64,000 nucleotides of DNA, taken from assembly GCF_000835495.1 (NCBI RefSeq), contig NW_015622542.1, forward strand, positions 4,920,485-4,984,484. Direction: 5' to 3'. The stretch's first letter is position 1. Every line of letters starts with the position of its first letter. The notes below the pieces were generated by a model that was given only the letters and a program-made list of their open reading frames with translations, was not told the DNA's origin and did not search any database. A program made the translations under genes and the position numbers. This DNA comes from Cladophialophora immunda (taxonomy: Eukaryota; Ascomycota; Eurotiomycetes; Chaetothyriales; Herpotrichiellaceae). Below are positions 45,074 to 55,444 of this stretch, in pieces.

Positions 45074-45675
45074 CTTTATTATCGACGATGAGCTCCATGG
45101 ACGGTGACGAGGATACCAGCATTTTTCGGAACTAGACTAGAGTTCAATACTGGTTCAAATTCAAGCATGTCTCAGAATCCACCGATAAGCTGCTAGCCAT
45201 AAAGGGAGAGTTCTGCACGACTTAATATTGGTCGTCAATCCGGTGTAGATATACCTCAGTGATCGAGTGCTGTTGTGATCACATCCCGTTCGGTTATCAA
45301 CGAGTGGGGAGGAACGCTTAACTAGGCCAGCGACCACGAACCCCCTTAGCCCCGGGGCTCTGAGGCGCTCGAGCTCCAGGGGACCTTGGGACTCAACTAG
45401 TTAACTACGCCCCTAGCCCCTCTTAACGTCTTAACCTACTTAGGCGGCCTTATCTGCCTCGTAATCCCCTACTACCTCTCCCTACCATTCACCGGTGTCC
45501 AGATTACTTGGATACATGAGCAGGAAATGGAACCTGCTCTTTACTCCGTTCTAATCAACCTACTCTAACGTGTCAACAGACACGACGGTTAGACCGCTTC
45601 CTGATGCCACTCTTATCTGCTACAGGATAACTACAAATGGACCATCACTGGGTATACTGCTTGGTGTTTTGAGAC
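45074..45675. other. Upstream region of the Zn2Cys6 gene with an odd composition patch
   Basis: This 602-bp gap contains a patch (about 45315-45500) unlike its surroundings, dense in TTA/CTA/TAG/CCC words. It also has the perfect 12-bp palindrome AGCCCCGGGGCT near 45348. I suspect a repeat fragment. The cluster element TTGCCGG was not seen here. Confidence 0.4.
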
Positions 45676-47763
45676 ATGGACTATCCATTGTCCTTCCCAC
45701 CAAATCCATCCGACAGGCGGCCGAAATTCCGAAGGGCTGCCATTGCCTGCCGACGATGTCGTCGTCTTCGTGTCAAGTGCCGACATAATGATGCTCGGCC
45801 CCCATGCGAATCATGTAGCCAGACCGGTCACGAATGTGTCTTTCCGCAACGAGGAGAACCGGATTTCGATCGTGCTTACCGGCATGACCGCAGACGCAAC
45901 AAACAGCCGGGAACGCCTGCGCGGCCAGCGGAATCAGATTCACAAACACATCCCCCCCAAGTCAGTACCATCGACAGGGAAGGTTCGTCCCCAACAACCG
46001 AGCCTCAAAATGAGGCTGAAGATCTTATGTCGCTCGGGCCGTTTGAGCTCCAGGACTCAAGTGGTAGCCTCTCTGGTTCGCAAGCGGGATGGAATCTCTT
46101 GCCCCCTTTCGAAGAGGTTGTGGAAGCCTGCCACATATTCATCCGGTCTTATTTTCAACTGGGGTTTCTGCCAAAGACTAGTTTCTTCGAACGACTTCAC
46201 AAACAGAGAGAGACGATCAGCGTGTTTCTGCTTCTCAGTATTCTCAGCATCTCGGCAAGATTCACTCCCAGTCTCGTCCGACGCTATGGTAATGGCCAAA
46301 ATGCAACGAATATCTTCCTAAAAAGAGCGGCGACCTTGACGCTCGACTACATGTACAAGCCAACCTTGGAGGCCATCCAGAGCTTCTTCCTTATCAGCCT
46401 GGCGGAATGGGGCAAAGGGGAGAAAGATCGAAGTTCGACGCACATGGGGATTGCGGTCCGCATGGCAGGAACACTACGTCTGCACAGAGAGGAGACCTAC
46501 CTGCTACCAGAAAATGCGACCGCTGACGAAATTGTGGAATCAGAAGTGGCTCGAAGGACATTCTGGATGTTGGAAAACCATGACAATTTGCATTCTGGGT
46601 ATAACTCGCCCGTTCCATTTGCCCTCGACGACATTACTGCCTTGTTACCTTGCGAAGAGCAAGAGTTTGCGTTCGGAACGGTCTCCACCGAGCGTGCTGC
46701 TTTGATGGGGACAGCGGCAGCGTTGAACAATGATAAACTCACCAAATCGCCTTCGAGATCGCTCTTCGCCACCTTGATTCAATGCCACAACATCTGGGGC
46801 CAGATCGCACGTCGGGTGGCACGAAACGAAATCAATTCACAACACGGGCGAGGCCTAATGGCAAATCCAGCAGTCAGCGTGGACGAACATCTCCGACTCA
46901 TGACGCTTCTCAGAGACTTCGAGGATCATCTTCCAACCAAACATCGCTGGTCGATCTGGAATCTCCGTGGCTTCAAGGCGGAGAAGCTCGACCTTGCCTA
47001 CCTCTCGGTGGTCACCATGATCAGGCTGAGCAATATCATCCTTCGAAGAACTCCCGTGAGTGGCGCCGGCACGATAGGAATGTCCCATGGCTGTCCGAAC
47101 ATAAGCCTCCCCACAACACAGTGCCCGACGTTGGACGGAGAATCGAATATCACGGAAGAGCTATTCGACAATTTGGTCGTGTTGAATGAGCAGATTGATG
47201 CCTTCTTCTCTCTTCGCTCACGCAAACAAGGATTTCCTGCTTTCATCATTTATTGCGTGTACATCTGCGGGACCCTTGCAAGCCATCTACAGAAGCAGAA
47301 AGACTTTTGTGAGTCTCGAGACCACGCAGCATCACGCGCCGAGGAGATTTTGGCGAGCTCGACGCGGCTCTTGGGAGACCTTCAAGACGCATGGCCCATG
47401 ACAAAGCGCTGGAGCGATGCTTTGCTGAATGCATACCAAGGTCAAGGGGCCTCTCGCCCTGTTCAGCCGAATGGAGAGCAGCAAGCGGACGACAGCTCTG
47501 CGGTGCGTGTCAGCCGACCGCCCGTAAATGACAAGACGGTGACTGGCAACCGCAACGCCACGTCTCAGGGAGGCTTGCCAGGGATTCTGGAAGAATTCCA
47601 CGCCAACGACTGGAACATGCCCGAGCCGTCAGACACCGACGTGATGGACCTGATGCTCGAAGACCCCTGGCACCATGAATACTCCAGCGGTATCTTCATG
47701 GATAACCTGGACGCGGGGTTGGCTTTCAATCTATGGCCTAGCGGGGATCTTTGGCAGAACTGA
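45676..47763 (+). CDS. Zn(II)2Cys6 transcription factor, likely cluster regulator
   Basis: Single-exon 695-aa protein. The binuclear zinc cluster is Cys25-x2-Cys28-x6-Cys35-x8-Cys44-x2-Cys47-x6-Cys54, with basic residues RRCRRLRVKCRH. A linker (60-140) follows. A fungal middle-homology region spans about 150-450, including the typical GIAVRMAGTLRLHREE and RRTFWMLENHDNLHSG stretches. The C-terminus is acidic (SDTDVMDLMLEDPW), as in activation domains. It is nuclear, binding CGG-containing sites as monomer or dimer. Its position in the middle of the enzyme/transporter genes and the repeated CGG elements in their promoters suggest local control. The 86-bp convergent spacing to the permease gene is tight. 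Confidence 0.93.
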   Translation: MDYPLSFPPNPSDRRPKFRRAAIACRRCRRLRVKCRHNDARPPCESCSQTGHECVFPQRGEPDFDRAYRHDRRRNKQPGTPARPAESDSQTHPPQVSTIDREGSSPTTEPQNEAEDLMSLGPFELQDSSGSLSGSQAGWNLLPPFEEVVEACHIFIRSYFQLGFLPKTSFFERLHKQRETISVFLLLSILSISARFTPSLVRRYGNGQNATNIFLKRAATLTLDYMYKPTLEAIQSFFLISLAEWGKGEKDRSSTHMGIAVRMAGTLRLHREETYLLPENATADEIVESEVARRTFWMLENHDNLHSGYNSPVPFALDDITALLPCEEQEFAFGTVSTERAALMGTAAALNNDKLTKSPSRSLFATLIQCHNIWGQIARRVARNEINSQHGRGLMANPAVSVDEHLRLMTLLRDFEDHLPTKHRWSIWNLRGFKAEKLDLAYLSVVTMIRLSNIILRRTPVSGAGTIGMSHGCPNISLPTTQCPTLDGESNITEELFDNLVVLNEQIDAFFSLRSRKQGFPAFIIYCVYICGTLASHLQKQKDFCESRDHAASRAEEILASSTRLLGDLQDAWPMTKRWSDALLNAYQGQGASRPVQPNGEQQADDSSAVRVSRPPVNDKTVTGNRNATSQGGLPGILEEFHANDWNMPEPSDTDVMDLMLEDPWHHEYSSGIFMDNLDAGLAFNLWPSGDLWQN

Positions 47764-47849
47764 AAAAAAAAAGGGCATGACGGCAATATTGCTCAGTGTA
47801 GTATGGAGTAATCATAATAATTTCGCAGTTAATTTGTCCCTCCTCCTCC

Positions 47850-49498
47850 TCATCTTCCCGTCCTCTTCTTCTCGATCGTCCTCAGTGGCCAGTACAAGAC
47901 AATGGAAAGAACAAAACACAGGTAAATCCCCACGTCTCCACCGATCCCACCGAATGACTTCGCAATGGGGCCGACGAACCAGGTCTGATCCATGCCGAGG
48001 AGAGCACCCACGAGATAGCCCGCGACCAAAGTCACCACGGCCGCGATCCCCAGCGGCAACGCCTTGGGGCTGTCCCAGAGGTCCAGGTCGTATCCGTCGC
48101 GCCGGCGGAACCACTGGTCCTCGAGAAAGACAATGACGGCGAAACAGACGCTCCAGTACCCCAAGAGGCTGCAAAAGTTGCTCAGGATGGTCGAGAGGCT
48201 GTCGTGCCCGGCGAGAGCGAGGATCAGGGCCGCCAGCATGGCCAAGAATGACCAGATCAACCGCGGAATCGCGTGGAAATGGTCGCCCACGAGTTGGGCC
48301 GCCAGGCCGGCCGAGTAGTTGCCCGCGACGATCGAGCCGAGCACGGTGAACGTCGAGATGACCAGGGCAAAGCGCGACCAGCCGCGGGGGTGGTAGATTT
48401 CCCCCATCACCCCGCCCAAGCCGTGCGCCTCGAAAATCTCCAGCCACGGCTCGTATGTGAATATGGCGTTGCCGACACAGGCGCCGATCGTGAGGGCGAA
48501 GATCGTCGAGAGGGACAAGCCGGCGTATGTCAGGGCAAAGATCTTCCAGCGCGGCGTGGTCGTGCGGTAGTTGCAGTAATAGTCGGCCGTGGTCGAGCAC
48601 CATGCCGCCGCGTAGGCGAAGCTGATGGCCAGAAAGGTCAGAAAGGCCGCCGACAGTTCCAGCCCCGACCATGAAGACGGGGTCTCGGGGCTGATCCGAG
48701 GGGCCGCCTGGCCGACGAGGACGCACTCCAGCACAAAGGCCGCGATCCACATGTACTTCTCGAAGGTGTGGATGATGCCGAAGCCGCCCACGGAGACCAG
48801 ATAGCCAATCACGCATACAATCACACAGCCCACGTTGATCGACATGCTGAAATTCGAGACCGCACTGAGTAACTGTCCCGCCGTGACGACCGACACGACG
48901 CCAAACCCAACATTGACAATGATATTGATGATGGCACAGAGTTTGGCGCCCCAGAAGCCGAAGGAGTACCGCGCGGCACCAATGGCACGTAACCCGAGCT
49001 GTTGATTCCCGAGTGAGCTTCCGCAGTTTTATCCAATGCTGCAGAGGAGGGATCACAACGTACCTTGGGTCCGAGGGTTGCACAGTAAGCGGGGAAGAAA
49101 GAACCCAGCAAGCTGCCGACCACAATGGCCGCCACCGACAACTGGAGCGATAAACCAAACTCTGGCCCAAGCACGCCCACGGGGAGAGTGGCGACATGTC
49201 CATTGAACGAGAACCACAAGAAGAAAGCGTTGATCAGGGACGGCGGCCGCCTCTTGTCCTCGGGGATCCGGTCGATCCCTTGCGTCTCGACGCCGACGAG
49301 CTCGTCCAACTTCTCCTCGAGTTTGCCCAAGTACCTGAACAGGGCGACGTTGTTCCGGATCTGCTGCGCTCGGTTGACCGGCTCCAGGAAGACTTCCTGG
49401 ACCGGGGAAGTGGACTGCTCGAGAACCTCGGTTTTGGTGCTGGCCACCATGGTCTTGCTGGCCACCTCACAGTCGGATTGAACGTCGGTGCTCGCCAT
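47850..49498 (-). CDS. NCS1 family purine-cytosine-type permease
   Basis: Two exons, 49498-49064 and 48998-47850, with a 65-nt intron (48999-49063). The product is 527 aa. A hydrophilic N-terminus of about 90 residues precedes about 12 transmembrane helices. The helix-1 start FFLWFSFNGHVATLPVGVLGP is typical, as is the loop ATLGPKLGLRAIGAARYSFG with the conserved GPK...GLR..aRYSFG pattern of Fcy-type transporters. It should import a nucleobase or similar nitrogen heterocycle with protons across the plasma membrane. Exact specificity cannot be judged. It is divergent from the 2OG oxygenase across a region with three cluster elements, so transport and first oxidation may be co-induced. Confidence 0.92.
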
Positions 49499-49636
49499 GG
49501 GTGTGAAGAGGGGTTTGCCTCAAATTCAGCAAGGTAGGATACCAGTCTGGCACGTTCAAGCCCGGACTGACTCAGAGACCCTCTATATAGATGGAGAAAG
49601 TTCGCCGGGGCGGTCGTATCTCTCTGCCACTGATTG

Positions 49637-49643
49637 TTGCCGG
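49637..49643 (+). promoter_or_regulatory. Cluster element TTGCCGG
   Basis: TTGCCGGC 139 bp upstream of the permease start codon. Confidence 0.4.
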
Positions 49644-49897
49644 CTTGGCGAAGCAAAGCAGGATGTTAAGTCGTTATCATAGGTAGCCCTTGATATGCTT
49701 TTGTACCCCAGATTGTGCTGATCCAATCTGACGAGCCAGAGCAGTTGTATTACAGATAGGCGGAATACTAGGCCAAGGGCTTAGTAGCGGTCGCCATCCC
49801 ACCTTTTATCTTTGCCAGGTGTAGGTCCCAGCCCTCGAAATCTGGGGAGGTGGATCGCTGGTAGGGACAAAAAAAATTCAAAGAGTCCCAAACGGGA

Positions 49898-49913
49898 CCG
49901 GCAACCTTGCCGG
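49898..49913. promoter_or_regulatory. Perfect inverted repeat CCGGCAA-CC-TTGCCGG
   Basis: Sixteen-base site made of two complete 7-bp half sites around a 2-bp centre. It fits a dimeric Zn2Cys6 regulator and is the cleanest copy of the shared element. Confidence 0.6.
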
Positions 49914-50214
49914 GAGATTCTAGTGCGAACTATTATCTATACAAGGCCCACAGCCAATGACCTGTCGTGCCTATCCGTCCCCTGTCCCTATCAGTGCAAT
50001 CGTTGGTTACCCGAGGAAAACCCCATGAACTCCCAAGTGCTGCCGGAGGCCAAGATAAGAAGTATTGCCATCTCCAGATTTCCCCTTTTTGTGTTGTTAT
50101 TCGGCAAAAGGCGACCCGAGCAGGAATGCCCATATATACCCTACCTAGTTATACACTTGGTGTCAGAAATCTGCAAGATCACCCTTCTTACCCTCGAAAA
50201 AGGCCCCGAAGAAC

Positions 50215-51406
50215 ATGGAGTTCCCTATAATCAGCGTGGCAAACATCCATTCGGATTTCGACACCGTCAGTAAACAGCTTTTCGATGCCGCTTGCAAGTG
50301 GGGATTTTTCATCATCACCGACCATGGCATCACCAAGGCAGACGAGGTGTCGGAGCTGGTGAGTTGGGAACCCCTACCCTCCTTTTGTGCACACCTGATA
50401 GGAAATTGCAGTCGCGTGCATTTTTCGACTTGCCCATGGATGTCAAGACTGAGAAGATGGTGGACAACTCCGCCATTGGGTACGATGGCGGCAAGAAACT
50501 CACTTCGTATGTGCCCCCCCTCGGACGCTTTTGTCTCTATGCCATATCGCTCAACCGCAAGTCAGATTCGCAGCTTCAGAGGCCATTCTTTTTGGAACCC
50601 CGGCGGGCGGGGTCCTCGGCTCGAACAATCTCGGCGCTTGGTGGGATGAGAGCAAACGGCAAACCGTCGAGGCGTTCAAGGCCGAGTGCTACGACCTGAC
50701 CATCACCATGATGTCGGGCTTTGCCGTGTGCATGGGCCTAGACCGGGACTACTTCACGCGGATCCACGGGCACCAGGCGCCGGGTCACACGCTCCGATCG
50801 ATCAAGTATCCCAAGTTCGACAGCCGCCCCCAGGAGGGCCAACTTCCTCGCCTCTCGTCGCACACGGACTGGGGCAGTCTGACGTTTGTCTTCACCAAAC
50901 AAGCCGGGCTCGAGATCCAAGATCCCCAAGATCGGTGGTTCCACGTTCCTGTCGTCCCAGAGGGCATCGTGGTCAATATTGGCGACGCGTTGTCCTTGTG
51001 GACGGGACGAACCCTGAAATCTACCCTGCATAGGATCACTTGGGAGAATCTTCCCCCAGACCAAGATCGGTACAGCATGGCGTACTTCTCCCAGCCGAAT
51101 AACAGTGAGACCTTCCCCTCTTCCTTCCTTCCCGCCTTTTATCCAACCTTGCAAACAAACATCACTAACCGTTTCCCAGGCGCGCAACTCAACTCCCTCA
51201 GTAAATCGGGAGAAATCGTACCGATCCCCCTTACGTACGGCGATTACTACAAAGTCCGCTACCACTTGACCTACGGGGCGCACACCGACAGCAAAACGGG
51301 CGAAAAGATCCTCGAGGACATTGACCCGGCCATGGCCCAGGCTGTCCATGACTTGGGTGTCGCAGACGCCGGTAGTCTGAGGTCAAATACCCTAGTGGCT
51401 GTATGA
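50215..51406 (+). CDS. 2-oxoglutarate/Fe(II) oxygenase (thymine-7-hydroxylase / IPNS-like)
   Basis: Four exons: 50215-50358, 50412-50506, 50566-51104 and 51180-51406 (introns 53, 59 and 75 nt). The product is 334 aa. The N-terminal DIOX_N part contains AACKWGFFIITDHGI. The facial triad is His179 and Asp181 in SHTDWGS plus His235 in STLHRITW. The 2OG-binding pair is Arg248-x-Ser250 in RYSMAYF. The VVNIGDALSLWTGRTLKST and RYSMAYFSQPN stretches are close in style to fungal thymine 7-hydroxylase. It would hydroxylate a small molecule using O2 and 2-oxoglutarate. The second intron's 3' site was chosen because it alone keeps frame with GTATGT; a nearby alternative using GTGCCC is weaker. The last intron is stop-free. 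It shares its promoter with a nucleobase-type permease. Confidence 0.9.
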
Positions 51407-52159
51407 GAATGACCAAGCCCTGGACTATGTATATGCCCGTCACTTGCCAAAAATCTGTTCGAGGGTGCTGCCCTGTACCGTGTTCTCTGAGGTAATGCTG
51501 TATGATATAGTAAAGGCGATAGTTAGGGGTAAATCAAGGCGGCTGTCGAATCTAGTATTTCCTTTCCATCACCGCTAAATACAGTTCCCCCTCCTTAATG
51601 TCCTGTGTTTATAAGAAAACCTCTTTGTGGGGAATCACGTTCTTATAGACTAGGAGTCTTCTGGTCCTGCTAAAAGTGTCTAATAACTGTCTGATTGCTT
51701 GCCTGAGAAAGAAGAAAAAAGAAAGAAAGGTACTCATTTCACCGCGCCGTTTATGCTCCTGGGCCTATCTAACTTTAGTGGCGAGTTCTACTTTCGAAGG
51801 GAGAGTAGGAGAGTAGAAGAGTAGAAGGATCCTGCGCGGATCGGGGTCCGTGGAGGTGAGTATGGTCAAGTAGAAAGGGGAGCGGCAGGTGAGCAGAGTT
51901 TAAAAGCGGCGCCTGGCGATTGAGGCGGAGTTGAGCTGCGGCGTGAATTTAGGTACCCACGTACCTTTGCGTCTATTGCCAAGGAATTCCGCCGCTGACA
52001 TCGACGTCTCCCCGCAGTCCCTTCTTTCCACCCGTCGCAGCTTCGAAACAGGCACAAGCGCACTGACTGCACCGATATCCCGGAACAATTTGAGCACGGC
52101 ACCAAGACTTCCCTCTCCCTCTTCTTGCTGCCGGCCAGCAGCCCACCCCTGCTCTTGCG
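51407..52159. other. Intergenic region, right edge of the island
   Basis: This 753-bp region between the 2OG oxygenase and ARPC2, both on the plus strand, presumably holds the 3' UTR of one and the promoter of the other. A purine-rich GAGAGTAGGAGAGTAGAAGA tract lies near 51800. No gene was recognised. Confidence 0.5.
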
Positions 52160-53258
52160 ATGCTCCTCCTCGACTACCAGAATGTCCTCATACAATCCCT
52201 CCTGACCGAACGCTTCTCCGGCGCCCCTCCGACCTCAATTGACCAGGTCGTCTCGGACTTTGACGGCGTCGCATTCCACATCTCTACCCCTACGAGCAAA
52301 ACGCAGATACTCATCTCCCTCTCCATCAAATGCTACCGCGAGTTGTTGCAGTATGGCGCCGAGCAGGTCCTGCAGAGAGAGTATGGGAACTACATCACGA
52401 ACACGGAGGCGGGCTATGACTTCAGCATTTTGGTCGATCTCGACAATCTGCCGCCGACGGCGGAGGAGAAGGAGGAGCTGGTGAGGAGGATCAGTCTGCT
52501 CAAGAGGAACGTCATGGCGGCGCCCTTTGAGAAGGCGTTTGACGAGTTCGCCCAATTGGCCGAAGAAGCGAGCAAGTATACGTCTGAATCCGCCCCGCAG
52601 GGCGTCAAGGAAGGGGGCGAGGTGATGGCGATCCATTACCGTGAGGAAGAAGCCATCTATATCAAGGCCAGCCACGATCGGGTCACGGTCATATTCTCGA
52701 CCATGTTCACGGATGCCGTGGATAGGATCTTCGCAAAGGTGTTCTTGCAGGAGTTTGTGGACGCCCGACGGAGAGCCATCCAGAACGCGCCGCAGGTGCT
52801 GTTCCGGAGCGATCCGCCACTGGAGCTGCAGGGCTTGAGGGAAGTTGGGAAGACGGGCGAGAAGGGTGAAATGGGCTTCATCACATTCGGTATGCCACCT
52901 AGTCCCCGCGGGCCTTCTGCGATGTAGGGACCCTTCCAAGGACCCAAGGCTGACCCATCTTCAGTATTGTTCCCTCGACACCTCACCCGACAGCGCCGGG
53001 ACGAGGTCATCTCCCACATCCAGACCTTCCGCGACTATTTCCACTACCACATCAAAGCCTCCAAGGCGTACATCCACTCAAGAATGAGACGTCGAACCGC
53101 AGATTTCTTGCAGGGTAAGCCTGAGCCAAAAGTCGGTTTGATATTGCGGGCTTTCGGAACTGACATTCGTCCTTTTAGTTCTCAATCGTGCAAGACCGGA
53201 AACCGAAGAACGCGAGAGGAAGACAGCTAGTGGTCGGACGTTCAGAGTGCAAGGGTAA
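52160..53258 (+). CDS. arc35: Arp2/3 complex subunit 2 (ARPC2/Arc35, p34)
   Basis: Three exons: 52160-52889, 52965-53114 and 53179-53258 (introns 75 and 64 nt). The product is 319 aa, the normal size. Typical features are the start [20 protein letters not shown], and [16 protein letters not shown]. The C-terminal helix [20 protein letters not shown] follows, then [10 protein letters not shown]. The C-terminus [16 protein letters not shown] appears only with the second intron removed. It forms the structural core of the actin-nucleating Arp2/3 complex in cortical patches. It is the first housekeeping gene right of the metabolic island. Confidence 0.95.
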
Positions 53259-53448
53259 AACTCTTTCAAGCCTACGACCGGGGGTATGACATGACGCCGG
53301 ATGAGTATGATCGGAAAATTGGCCTTCAGACGGCATTCCTTGAACTAGATCATATCTAGACTTTTTGGCATCCAAAAGGCCTTGCAGGCCATTTGCACAT
53401 CCGTACCTCCTGACTTGCTACTACTCTTGATATGTTTCGTGCGACTTG

Positions 53449-55001
53449 CTATACAGTAGTCATGACGCTAGCATTGGAATACCACGCCAACATGGGGTTC
53501 TCTCCATTCCGGACCTCCGTCTCTTCCACCATCGCCCAGCTCTCCAAAAACTGCCTGTGGCTCGACACTCTCGTCAACTTCCCCGTTATCGCCCTGTAGA
53601 TATCCTCCATCATGGTGAAGTCCGTCGGGAAGAAGATGTCAAAATACCCTTGGTGCACAAAGGGGGTGGACACCTGCACGTTGCGCCGCTGATAGCGCGT
53701 CTGCACGACGGGGGCGTTGAGGCCCGGAACGGCGTCCGGGAGGTAGTTGAAGTCGGACAGCACGAGTCGGTGGGCAGGGAAGTATTGGTTGAGGATGTCA
53801 AAGAACTCGAGGAGCCGAGTCGGGATGTACTCCGGCTTGGTCAGGTTTGGCGATAAGGGGAGGGCATGCCGGAGTTGGCGCAGGAGTCGGGGATATTGGG
53901 TGACTGGGGTGATGAAGGGAGAGCGGGCAGCGATTTCCCTCACCCGGAGATATCGCAGAGCCAGAGCGTCGAGGTGGCGGTCGTAGAACTCAAAGAATTC
54001 TCCGTCTTCGTCAATGAGGACGCTACCCTGTAACGGCTGTTCCGTCTCGGGATCGTAGCGCACGCAGTCGTGGGCAAAGTTGTCGATGACTTCGAGGGCG
54101 AGGAAGAAGCAAGGTGAGTGGATGTACTCCTTCCAGTCGAAGACCGATCGATGGAGGATCTGGACGTGGTCCAGGTGTTCCGCTGCGTAGGGCGACCTTC
54201 GCAGACTGGTCAACTGTAACTCGGCCAGCGCGGAGGATATCTCAATAATCTTGAACTGCGTCCGACTGTAGACTTCCGGCTCGTATTCGTAGATGTAGTC
54301 CAATATATTTCGCATCAGGGTCCCGTTGCCCGCGCCCATCTCGTATATGATCAAATCATGGTATGGGAACAAGGTCATTTTGTAGTTTGTGACCAAATAC
54401 CTTGCAATCGCTTCGCCATAATACGGCCGGAATAGTTCGGTGGGCGTGTGCCAAAGTTGTCGCGTCTCGTCCGGCTCGATCTCATCCAGGGCATTTTCAA
54501 ACTCAATATAGCTGAGGTCCACCAGGCGATTGAACTCCGCGCCGTCCTTGATGGAGGCAAAATCAAAGGGTTTTCCCGCATTGAAGATTGTCGCATGCTT
54601 GGTAAAGTAGCCGTAGTTGGGGTTGTACAGGCTGTCTGCTTCCTGTCAGTGGAGGCATTTAGAGAGCCAGCTTGATCCTCACCATCGATGAATTCTCTCG
54701 TCAGCATCTTGACTCGCCGCGGCCGCTGAGTCCTATGCCGCAGATCCTGTGCCGTGACTCTGGGGTATTCCTTGAGCTGCCTTGACATGTCCTTGGGAAA
54801 GGCATCAATTCTCTGCTGCCACGCGCTGCCTCCTCCCGCATCATCTTGCTTGCGGCGAAGGACATATGTTCGATGCTGTTGAAACGAGGGGCTTGGACGT
54901 GGAAGGGATGTTCGTGTGCGAGTGCATTGCAGTCGAAGGCAATTCCGCGAGGGTCTCGTGAACAGCTGCTGAAAGATGCGGGCGACGGCCGGCGAGTCCA
55001 T
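53449..55001 (-). CDS. ndufaf7: NDUFAF7/MidA-type SAM-dependent methyltransferase, complex I assembly
   Basis: Two exons, 55001-54683 and 54635-53449, with a 47-nt intron (54636-54682, branch CACTGAC). The product is 501 aa. The N-terminal 60 residues are basic and Ser/Arg-rich, as in mitochondrial presequences. The domain starts with REFIDDSLYNPNYGYF. It continues with the SAM-binding motif YEMGAGNGTL and the NFAHD and LVLSDFNYLPDAV segments of the DUF185/MidA family. The family dimethylates an arginine of the complex I subunit NDUFS2 during assembly in the mitochondrial matrix. The start at 55001 is the first ATG; the open frame continues upstream only through TTG. Confidence 0.92.
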
Positions 55002-55444
55002 TAGAGGCTCCAACCCAGGGATGCAGAGCGAAGATGGTGCTGAACAGGTAGATAGATCCCCAGGCGCCGCTGACCGAGACCGGGGCTGAACAGAAACACA
55101 ACCAGAGCCCGGTCAATGGAAACCACAGCAAATGCGGAGTAGTTTCTAAAGATCTGTTTGGGGCAAAGTCGATTTGCTACTGTGGACCATTTGGACACAG
55201 GAGCTTTCAGTACGGAGAGGAACTGATACACAATCTCCCATCACAAATGCACTCCTGCCAGTTGATCTCTGTACCTCGAGATGTGAACATTTGCATCACG
55301 ACAAGAAGTGGGAGGAAATTACCGGTGACTTGCCACAGGCGACAGTTCTTGAGCAGAACGCTGTATCCTCAGTGCCCAAGCGACCAAAGGCATACTTGTA
55401 TCTACAGAACAAATTTTACGGCCTCATCAATTCAGAGCACTATT
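55002..55444. promoter_or_regulatory. Divergent promoter NDUFAF7 / cysteine-synthase-like gene
   Basis: This 443-bp region separates two divergent starts. The plus-strand frame of the downstream gene stays open back to 55247 but has no ATG before 55445. Confidence 0.5.

Larger units (their letters stand above)
49499..50214. promoter_or_regulatory. Divergent promoter permease / 2OG oxygenase
   Basis: This 716-bp bidirectional region holds TTGCCGG at 49637-49643, the palindrome at 49898-49913 and CTGCCGGAGG at 50040-50049. No gene is present. Confidence 0.6.

Noticed and set aside
36918..51406. Secondary-metabolite biosynthetic cluster
   Set aside because: P450 and 2OG oxygenase would fit, but there is no backbone synthase (PKS, NRPS, terpene, DMAT) anywhere in the window, while lyase, amidase, permease and ring-cleavage genes point to degradation.
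52235..52939. 234-aa frame antisense to ARPC2
   Set aside because: Mirror of the ARPC2 codon pattern; no independent evidence.
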